In this document: positions 34,401 through 44,074 of the stretch, in pieces
Layout: each line of letters opens with the position of its first letter
How positions within the stretch are numbered: the stretch's first letter is position 1
Made by a program: the position numbers and the translations under genes
DNA from: Cercospora beticola
Taxonomy: Eukaryota; Ascomycota; Dothideomycetes; Mycosphaerellales; Mycosphaerellaceae
NCBI RefSeq assembly: GCF_033473495.1
Contig: NC_088936.1
Span: forward strand, 1,984,001 to 2,048,000
DNA length: 64,000 bases
Reading direction: 5' to 3'
The notes under the pieces: generated by a model
What the model was told of the DNA's origin: nothing
Database searches by the model: none
The model's input: only the letters and a program-made list of their open reading frames with translations

Positions 34401-35600
34401 ACTTTATCGGTTTCTACTTAGGCCTACGCTCGTATATAAGTAGTAAGATCTTCGTATTTATTATAGTTCTAGGTAATTATAATAGCGAACGCTATAACTA
34501 TATCTTTATTTTCTTCTACTTTCTTAATAATATCGAGATTACTTAGCTTAAGTATAGTCTAAAACTAGCATTATAGCCTAGAGTCGTTAACGCTCTCTAG
34601 TAAATCCTAAGAACGCTACGTTAAACTATTAGGCTTCTCGCCTTATTTTCTAAGTCGATATATAATCTTAAAGTTAAACTATAAAAGGAATTTAGCCTAT
34701 TACGCTTATTAGTAGTTTAGCTACTTCGTAGTTATAAACTATTCTAGATTCTTATAATCTAAGAGTACTTTAATATAGTCGATACCTATTAATTCTAGCT
34801 ACTATTCTTTAAACGTTTTAATTACTACTAAGAGCTCCTTATTATAAATATTATAATTATACTCTTCCGGAGTTATCTTCTTAAAGAAGTAAGCGACTAG
34901 TCGAAGAATACTATTAGAGTAGAGTTACGATAATATACTTATAGTAATATAATTAGAGGCGTCTATTTCGATCTAAGTTAGAAGGCCTAGAATAAAATAT
35001 AATAGAATTAGTATAGAGGCGAACTTAGCCTTTAGTCTATTAAACGTAGTAGCGTAGGTATCTATCTATATCTATAACGCTTCTTTCCTAGTTAACTCTA
35101 TAAGGTATTTAATAGTATCTATAAAGTTATAAATAAATCTCTAGTAGAAGCTTATAAATCCTAGGAATACTAGAATATCTTTAGCGTTCTTTAGTTATTT
35201 CTAGTTTAGAATAGCTTCTACTTTAGCTAGGTCTATCTCGATCCTCTTAGTAGTAATAATTAACTCGAGGAACTTAATATAATATACGTAGAATTCGTAT
35301 TTATTAATATCGATAGGTAGATCTATATTACTTAGAGCTTAAAGTACCTTAGATATATATTACTTATATAATTCCTTATTCTTAGAGTAGATAAAGATAT
35401 TATCGAGGTATATAACGACGAATTTATCTAGGAACTTCCTTAAAATACTATTTAGATATCGCTAGAAAGTACTAGAGCCGTTATATAAGCCGAATAGTAG
35501 AACCTTATACTAGTATAGACTATATTATATAATAAATACTATTATCTATTTATCTCCTTTCTTTATATAGATATTATTAAATACTATAAAAAATATAAAC
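31480..35600 (-). mobile_element. Degenerate Ty3/gypsy retrotransposon with chromodomain
   Basis: Read on the minus strand from high to low coordinates. Reverse transcriptase lies around 35.6-35.1 kb, with the catalytic box near 35,380-35,430 reading YLDNIFIYS (YLDD with the second Asp lost by G to A). The block KVEAIL..K.LKNAKDILVFLGFISFY near 35.15-35.25 kb marks the connection/RNase H boundary. Integrase is at about 32.35-31.99 kb (IISDYSI...VSTFFYYLY, ILE.YFRVYINY..DD, TEFVLNNYINISIGIIPFF). A C-terminal chromodomain-like segment is near 31.5-31.9 kb (VEEVLDAKVR-like). The order RT-RNase H-integrase-chromodomain defines a chromovirus-type gypsy. Trp and Gln codons are mostly stops. Roughly 32.6-33.9 kb is foreign or unreadable and may be a nested insertion. 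Confidence 0.8.
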
Positions 35601-35630
35601 GAGCTCTAGTAGGCGACGACGACGACGGCG

Positions 35631-35648
35631 GGAGGCCTCGAGGCCTCC
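35631..35648. repeat. Perfect 18-bp palindrome
   Basis: GGAGGCCTCGAGGCCTCC is its own reverse complement. It is a GC-rich site in AT-rich DNA, directly after a (GAC)n run, at the 5' edge of the gypsy fossil. Confidence 0.7.
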
Positions 35649-35649
35649 T

Positions 35650-37253
35650 AATATATAATAATACCTTTCGACTAATACTATAATACTATAAGTAGAGAAG
35701 AGAGTCTAGAAGAAGGAGGTTACGACTCTAACTCCTAGGCGGCTTAAATCTGCTCGTAACTACCTCTCTCTAGCTAATAAAGCTAGAAAATAACTACTAA
35801 TACTAATACTCTAAAACTAATAATATAAAAGAACCTAAAAATACTTATAGAATAGATCTAGAGTTACCTCGATATCTAGATAACTCTTTCCTTCTCTCTA
35901 ACTCTCCTTCTTTTCTAATAGGCCTAATAGGCTCTTCTCTACTTTACTCTTCGCTAGGAAGAGTCCTAGACTCTTTAAGCTATTTAGAAAACTCTCTAGA
36001 GCCGCCTAATACCTACTACTACTACCTCTAAAATATAGGCCTAGATAGCCTAAATTAGATATATAATACTAAGACTCTAGCTTTAAGTATCTATAACTAT
36101 CTTAGTAAGAATAGAAAACTAAGAAGAAAGGGAAATAGCAAAGAAGATAAGCTATAAAGAGCTTAGAAGGAAACTAGAAGTATAGTAGTTTAAGGCTATA
36201 TAAAAGCTTCTAAGTAGAGACCTTAAAGTTATTCTCTATAGAGAAGGAGAGAAAAGTAGACTAGAGAAGAACTAATCTTAGCTTAAAGCTATATACCTAG
36301 AGGTCTAGGTAGAGATACTAAGTACCTAGGTAACTATATATAGTATTAGGATATCCTAGAAGCTAGAGGATATAAATAGCTAGGTCTAGCTTAACTAAGA
36401 TAACTTTACCTAGTTCCTAGATAGACTTAAAATTAGGAAGGCCTTTTAGCTTAAGAACTAAAAAGCAAGAGGAAAGACTAACTTCTTATTAGTAGTAATA
36501 GTAGTATAGAATAGATAGACTATAAGGGAAATATATAGGAGAGGTATTACTATCGAGTTAATATAGTATATAGTAGAACTATACTACCTATAGTAGAGAA
36601 TTATATAATACTTAAAGTATAATAGCTTTAGGTATATTACTACCTACTATAAAGCTATAGAAGATATATATAGATACTATATAGGAAAGTATAGGATAGA
36701 TAGCTATAAGGAGAAGAAAATTAAATATAGTAACTATAGAGAAGACTATAAGATATACTCCTTCTAATATAGCTATAAAGCTACTATAAAGGCTAAAGTA
36801 AGAGTATTCTTAGAGTAGTTTAAAAAGCAATAGGAGGTAGCCTTAGGCCTAATATAAGAAGATAGTACTATAGAACCTATAATTCTTAAAAGGAAAGCTC
36901 TACTAGCTAAGTCTCTATAGAGAGATATTAGGTATAAAGGTAGGCTCCTAGGTACTATAGTAATAGTAATAGCTAGTAGAAGGCAAGTAAGTAAGCTCTA
37001 CTTCCCTCCTATATAGAAGAATAAGGATACCTAAGAGGTAATAAATACTCTCTAGGAAGATATAGATATTAATCTAATTAAGCTCCTCTTCTAAGAATCC
37101 TATAAGTAGCTAAACTCTAATAATCTACTAATATAATATTAATAGGTTAAATACTACCTAAACTCTACTACTAGATAGCTAAGCTATAGAAGAGGCTATA
37201 GTAATAGTACTATAAGAACTATAGCTTAATACTATAAATAGTAGAACTTATTA
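35650..37253. repeat. RIP-mutated sequence, family not identified
   Basis: About 1.6 kb between the gypsy RT region and the second LTR-like repeat. It is rich in TATAG/CTATA words and has lost CpA/TpG. Translations are lysine/arginine-rich (plus strand, 36.1-36.9 kb) but match no domain I can name. It could be gypsy gag plus another insertion. Confidence 0.5.
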
Positions 37254-37537
37254 AATTATATTCTCGTAGGCACTCGTCGGATAGGTATAACGTAGTAGAA
37301 GTAGAGATAATAAGTAGGAACTAACCGAGTTAATTATATTAGTTAGTTATAGGTTATATCTTACTCCTAAGATAAGTATTAGCTAAGTTATATAACCTAG
37401 TGTTATATAACCTATATTACCTAATTCTAATGCCTAAAGTGTCTCTTAGAATGTCTAACTAGACTGCACTTTCTAATACTCCTACTTAGGCTAGGTAGTC
37501 TTCTGCCTGCCTTCTTATATTTAAGTCTATCTCTATA
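37254..37537. repeat. LTR-like repeat, copy 2 (3' LTR of the minus-strand copia)
   Basis: About 284 bp, direct repeat of 30,525-30,805 and 42,943-43,168. Together with the copy at 42,943 it brackets the minus-strand copia body, giving an element of about 5.9 kb, a normal copia length. It retains more TpG/GpC than copy 1, so it is less mutated. Confidence 0.7.
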
Positions 37538-37539
37538 TA

Positions 37540-40500
37540 TAGCTATACGAATTAGATTAAAACGACTAAAAACTCTATCGATAGAGTTTCTAACTAAAAA
37601 CTCTAGCGGTAGGTTTTCTAGTTACTTTCTTCTATTTATATATCTTATTCCTCCGCTTAGAACTAATCTCTTTAGAGCTAGAATCTTTTGCCTTTCCTTA
37701 TATAAGTTAGAGTTATTTTATAAACTCCTAAAACTATAGCCTATTCTTTAGTTTAGTTAGGCTATTAGTAACTATCTCTTTTGTTAGAATATATTCTACT
37801 ATAACCTTCCTCTGCCGCTAGAGATATCTAATATAGTTATATATAATATTAATATATTTAGATCTCTTATAGGTATATATATCCTTAATAAGGGTTAAAG
37901 CTACTTAGTTGTCTCCTATAATTTGTACTAGCTTTAGCTCTTTTACTATATTAGGATATACTTTTATAGTTAGTTAGAATAGGTATTCTCCTACTAACTC
38001 TATATAGTCTATCTCCCTTAAGAGTACTACTAGGAACTAAGATTGCTTTATATATATATTTATAGCTATATACTTAGCTTCTATTATTAATATTATAATA
38101 GACTTTTGCTTCCTACTTATCTAAGAAACTAGAGCTCTATAAAGAAAGAAGATGCTTCTAAGAATTAAGACTCTATCTGCTTTGTCTATTATATAGTTAG
38201 AGTCTAAATATCCTATTAGGCTTCCTCTATTTCTCCTAAATATTAATCCTAAGTCTTAGGATAACCTTAGGTATCTTGCTAGTTTCTTTAGAGCTTATAT
38301 ATACCTCTTAGTCGGGTCTAAGACATATAAGCTTAACCTTCTAAGAGAGAAAGTAATGTCTAGTCTTATTATAACTATAGGCTATATCTAGGTACTAGTT
38401 TAGCTTTAGTACTCTATCTTATTCCCTCTCTTATTATATAAGCCTATTAGTTTTAGGCTATTATAGCTATCTATTAGTAAGAGAGTTAGGTTAGCTATCT
38501 CCTTAGTTATTCCTAGCTTTATAAAGTTCTCCTAGATAAAGTGTTCCTAATTAAGCTTTAGAATCCTAGCTTATCTATCTCTTATTAACCTTATCCTAAG
38601 GATTTTCTCTAGTTCTCTAAGATCCTTAATCTTAAATACCTTACCTAGCTATTCCTTAAACTAAAGTATATCTTCTAGCTTTAGTACTATAATTAGAATA
38701 TTATCTATATAGGTTAGGATTAGAATATTCCTTTCCTAGTAGATAAGAAAGTATAGGTCTACTTCTAATTATATAAACCTAATCTGTTTTAACTTTAAGA
38801 TATAGAGTTTGTTCTAGTCTCTTACTACTTACTTTAGTCTATATAGGCTTCTTAGGATTTATAGGACCGTATTAGGTAGAATTTTAACTCCTAGAGATAG
38901 AATTATAAAGATTTCTTCCTAAAGCTTACTCTTAGTAAATATATTATTTATATCTACTTAGTAAAGTTCTAGATCCTTCTTATAAACTATAGCTATAAAT
39001 ACCTTTAAGGTATTATACCTAACTATTAGTATAAAGGTCTCTTAGAAATTAACTCTAAACTTCTAAGAGAAACCTCTTATAACTAGTCTTGCCTTAAACT
39101 TCTTAATAGCTCTACTAATTAATCTCTTTATATTAAATATCTACTTAGATATAATAAGGTTTGCTCCTTTAGGTAGAATAACCTCTATCTAGGTATTATT
39201 ACTTCTTAATATAGTTAGTTCCTTTTAGACTATATCCTCCTATATATATCTCTATTTAGGATCCTAAATTGCCTTTTTATAGGACTTTAGAATAGGTACC
39301 TCTTATCTCTATATAGAGACTTAAGGAGCAATTACTATAAATATAGACTTCTAAACTTCTAATAGAGCTTTCTAAATCTACTCCTATTCTTAGCTTTAAA
39401 CTTAGCTTAGGAATGCTTTATAATACTTAGTACTAAGCTCCTCCTTCTATTTATATTCTCTTTATCTCTTCTAAAGTACTTGTCTTATTACTATACTATA
39501 AGCTTTTAGCTCTAGGCCTAGTCCTTTATCTAAGATAGATCTCCTTCTCTTTTAGCTATAGGTTTAGTTTTAGTTTCTCTTCTAATTTCTATTTCCTTAT
39601 AGGTCCTACTATATAATATTTAATCCTTTTGTTTTAGAATATAGTCTCCTACTAGTACTAGGACTAGCTTGTCTATTAACTTCCTAGCTTAGCTTAGATA
39701 GTTTAGTAGTTCTACTTTTCTTCTACTAGAGTTATAGTTCCCTAGAGTTTTCTTCTTCTAGATCCTCTATCCTCTAGTACTCCTTCTTATCCTTTAGTAG
39801 AAGTAGTAACTATATAAAGAGTATTTAGCTAGAACCTATAGGTTTAGTTACTATAGCTATAGGTATAGTAGCTATAGAAGGTATAACTACTATTAGCTTC
39901 TTTAGAAGTCTACTAACTAGGTTTCTAATAGATATACTACTTACTTAATTAAGCTTAGGAATATTTAGCTCTATATCTCCTTCTTTCTTATACTTAAACT
40001 AAGTAGTAGTATTATAGGCTTTAATAGCTCTTATATTAGGCTTCTAGAAGAGCTATATTTTAGTAGTATTAGGAATATACCTAATAAATATAGTATCTTT
40101 ATTTCTATTTATTAGTTTATCTAATTTTATCTTTACTAGCTAGAACTTAGAATCTATATAGACTACTACTTTATAACTCTAAACTCTAAAGTATAATACT
40201 AAGAGTTAAATACTTAAAAAGGCTTCCTTAAGTAATACTTTAAATCTATTAATTTCTAGGCTATTAGGAAGGGAATTTCTAATAACTATATAGGCTACTA
40301 AGGCTTCTAGCTAGAATTTAATAGGTATATAGGTATCTTCTAGTATTGCTTTTATATAGTCTTTAGAAGTTTAGATTAACCTTTTAACTACTCTATTCTA
40401 GATAGAGTTATATACTTTAGTTATATAGAAGGAAATTCTATATTCCTTCTCCTACTACTTTAGTATAGTAAGAAGCTCTCTTACTCTATTACTCCTTATA

Positions 40501-42830
40501 ATCTAGAGAAAGTTTCCTAATTATAGCTTAGCTTTCGCTTTCTAGTCTTTAAGAATACTTAGTATATCTTCTCTAGACTTTATTAGGAAAGTCTATTTCT
40601 TTCTTAAGAAGTTATTAATAATCTTAAGCTACTATTTATATCCTAATTTTAAAATAGGTAAAGAACTATAGATATTAATAGAAACTAGAGATAACTTTTA
40701 GAGTTTCCTCTTAGTTTCTTTCTCTTTATATTTCTTTATTTTTACTAAGGAATATACTCTATAAGGTTAGTATTTCTTTAGAATAGGAATCTAAGCTTTT
40801 AAGTTAGATACTTTATATAAGTTTCTAAGAAGACTCTCTCTAAAATATATAAGTCTCCTATACTAAAGCTCCTACTATTCTTAGGTCTTTTCTTAGGCTT
40901 TAAAGGTATAGGCTTTATTCTCTTATTTTTAATTAAAGTATAATATTATAAGCTTCTTTAATATATTATTAATCTCCTTAATAAATAGTACTTCTTCTAA
41001 TAGTTTTATCTAGATAACTAGTTTCCTAGATAATAAAATAAGTATAAATTTTAGTAGTTAAATACTATACTACTAGCTAAATTAGTTCTAAGAAACAAGA
41101 TTAACTCCTAGACTAGATATAAAGAGAATATTTTTAAGGATAATCTGTTTTCCTTTTTTCCTACTTATTACTATATTTCCTATATATATAACTATTAGAT
41201 AGCTACTTCTAACCTTAATCTACTTTTTCCTTTAAAGAGGTTTTAGTTCTCTAAAAAGTAATTCTTAGTTAGTTATATATAATAAAGTATAGAAGTTAAG
41301 TAGCTATCTTAATAGTATATACTTGCCTTTTACTTCTATAGTTAAGTATATAACTTTATTAATATTATTATTCTCTAATAGAGATTAAGATACTTTAGAT
41401 ACTATAGAAGGCTCTATATCTTCTTAGGTAGTATATACCTTCTTAGAAAACTTCCTTAAAGTTTGTCTCTTCTTAAGAGATTAGACTTTTAAGTTAAGTT
41501 TCTTTACTATTTCTTTTAATACTTCTCTATCTAGTAAAGATCTCCTTCTAAAAGTACTCTCTCTAAGTAGTAATCTTCTCTTTTCTACTCTATTAGCCTA
41601 TCTTAAGTTAATAGTTCTCTTAGCTTTATTAAGGTATAGATACTTAGTAATATCTCTAAAATGCTCTTCTCTATAAAGGTAGTATTTTAGCTTTATATAT
41701 TATATATCTCTGCTCTTAGCAAATATTACTATTTCTTAGGACTAGTTTAGTCTAGCCTTATAGGATTCTAGTAGCTATAGTGCACTTTTATATACTATAG
41801 ACTACTAGGTAAGGATTGTGTCCTTTATACTTTAGTATACTTTAGGCAAGCTATTAAGGAGATACTTAAGTCTTCTCTCTAGTTCCTTATAGTATACTTC
41901 CTAAGAGTCTACCTCTATAATCCTTCTTGCTATACTAGCTAGCTATACCTATACTTTTCTAATTATTATATCCTTAGTTATCTAAAAGTTTATAAACTCC
42001 TAGATATATACTATTATATATATAGTATATACCTTGCTATACTTAGCTCTTATCTTCTTCTATATCTTTAAGGCTTATCTCTTCTTAAGGACCTCTTCCT
42101 AGTTATCTTCTAATAGGCAGATCGTTATCTTATACCTAGTAGTTATATTAGCTTTAACCTATATTAGGTTGTTTCTTAAATGTCTTAGGCTAAAGACAGA
42201 TAGTAATAACTTAATAGATAAGTTAGGTATTAGTTCTAAGATAACCTAAAATATATTCTTTAACTTAAGGTAGTCCTATAGTAGGCTAAACTATTATCTC
42301 TAATTCTCCTTACTTAGTACTAGTATAGCTCTTTTCTTTCTAATTCTACTTATTAAATCTATTTTTTTAAAATTAAATAAACAAATCTAAACTCTAGAAA
42401 CATAATCTCTTTTAATCTAATTAGTAGCTTCTAGATTTCTGCCTTCTCTAGTTACTAAGACTCTTCTCTCTTAGCTAAGGTATCTAAGGACTTTTCTCTT
42501 TTAGAGGAGTTAGTTAGGTTCTTAGATAGAGAACTTCTAAAAGATCTACCTTCTTAGAAGAGTACTACTAGCTAGTTCTAAGGTATTAGTAGTACTTAGT
42601 ACTTAGGCCTAGTTTTATCTACTTAGGTACTATAGTCTAAGGCTAATCCTTTCCTCTTTATACTCCTTTAGTATACCTCTCTTTTAAAGTAGAGTATGCC
42701 TTACTAGGCTTTTCTCTATTTTACTTACTCTTTAGAGACTTCTAGCTTATAACTAGGATCTTCTAAAGCTTTAAGGTAGTATAGATAGGATATACCTCTA
42801 GTTTCCCTTATACTCTTTTCCTACTTCTCT
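37540..42830 (-). mobile_element. Degenerate Ty1/copia retrotransposon, copy A
   Basis: Minus-strand copy of the copia element. The reverse complement of 38,686-38,717 encodes TYIDNILII, the copia RT active site (YVDD-type) with Asp to Asn. The RT core reads through stops with FKVRLVIRGFS, ILRSLYRLKQVVRDWNKLY and FKIKDLRELEKILRIR. Gag, protease and integrase lie at higher coordinates. The body is flanked by the direct LTR-like repeats at 37,254 and 42,943. Nearly all Trp and Gln codons are stops, so it cannot encode protein. From about 38,441 to 42,825 it is an inverted copy of 44,075-48,487. Confidence 0.85.
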
Positions 42831-42942
42831 ATCTAGTTAATACTATAGGTCCTATAAGAGGTAATACGTATTACTTTAAGGATAAGAAGGCTAACTCTTT
42901 CTACTTAGGGCCTCTCTATAAACTTAGGCTTATAACCTATCG

Positions 42943-43168
42943 AATTATATTCTCGTAGGCACTTATCGGATAGGTATAACGTAGTAGAAGTAGAGATAAT
43001 AAGTAGGAACTAACCGAGTTAATTATATTAGTTAGTTATAGGTTATATCTTACTCTTAAGATAGGTATTAGCTAGGTTATATAACCTAGTATTATATAAC
43101 CTATATTCCCTAATCCTAATCTCTAAAGTATCTCTTAGAATATCTAACTAGACTATACTTTCTAATAT
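42943..43168. repeat. LTR-like repeat, copy 3 (truncated 5' LTR of copia copy A)
   Basis: Same orientation and sequence as copies 1 and 2 for about 226 bp. It then diverges after CTTTCTAATA, so about 58 bp of the outer end are missing. Truncation suggests another insertion at 43,168. Confidence 0.7.
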
Positions 43169-43559
43169 ATACTATAGTAGATAAGCTTATTAAAACAATT
43201 ATAGAAGCCTAACTATAGCTAGCTCTAGAGCTAGAGATAATTATATAGGAAAGATATATAGCTAGCTACTAAATATTAGACCTAGTCTTTATTAGCCTCT
43301 CTTTCTAAAACCTAATTTAAGAATATAAAGCTCTCCTAGAAGAGATATATAGCTCTAACTATATCCCTCTTAGAATAACTCTCTATATTAACCTCTAAGA
43401 GCTAATAGAAAGAAGCTAGAGAAAGTAGTAGAAAGCTACTAACTAGAATAGAATCTAAGACCTTATAGCCTAAAATACTAACTAACTTAACTAACTCCTA
43501 CTTAATATAAGAGAATACCTAAATATACTAGCCTATAAAATATAATTCTCTAACCCAAG

Positions 43560-44028
43560 AATGTCCGAGCTTAACGGTTCTAATATAGGTTCGGCCGAAG
43601 TCGGTAGCTCGGTATATCCGAGGTCTTCGGTTCGATCCTCGCTTAGAGCTAAAAAGCAGGGTTGAAATTGCGTCGGTGTGCGTGCCAAGGCTGAATGCCT
43701 TGGCACTAGGCGACGTTTGTGGATTTTGCCTTGTCACGTGCTCGTGTCACGTGACTAGGTTCCGCACGCGTGCGACCTGCACACTTCCGTAGTCCCTTAC
43801 CTATCGCTTTGGGGTTAACATGACTTAGTAAGCACTCTTAGTCACGTGACATGCTGCTGCGGCCTCTGAGCACGTGATCCGGGCTTGGCGCCGGGGCGTC
43901 GCCTTCCGAGGGAAGGGGATAGTTATAAGAGCGGGGTTACGTGGGTGGTTACGTGATGCCTAGGTCACGTGGTAACATGCTGAAGATTTATGACTTAGAG
44001 CTGTCCGTGCTTACTAAGCTCGGACATT
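43560..44028. mobile_element. Non-RIPped 469-bp TIR element (MITE-like) with five CACGTG sites
   Basis: Fourteen-base perfect terminal inverted repeats, AATGTCCGAGCTTA at 43,560-43,573 and TAAGCTCGGACATT at 44,015-44,028, enclose most of a GC-normal island. CACGTG occurs at 43,735, 43,748, 43,843, 43,871 and 43,966. A perfect 10-bp stem with 5-nt loop lies at 43,682-43,706. GTTCGATCC at about 43,631 matches a pol III B box, with a weak A-box-like TAGCTCGGTAT before it. No protein is encoded. TpG and CpA are frequent from about 43,660 to 44,030, so this part was not RIPped, whereas the first 100 bp look partly mutated. No clear target-site duplication was found by eye. Confidence 0.6.
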
Positions 44029-44074
44029 GTGCCTTTTTAGCCGAGGGGCAACGAAATAAAGCTCTAGGATTTCG

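Noticed and set aside
43528..43737. 69-codon minus-strand frame in the GC island
   Set aside because: Its RGSNRRPR stretch is the translation of a tRNA-like/B-box region read backward, a well-known annotation artefact.
43560..44028. A point-centromere-like element because of CDEI-type sites
   Set aside because: Filamentous ascomycetes have regional centromeres, and there is no CDEII/CDEIII-like layout. The site cluster is reported only as bHLH-type motifs.
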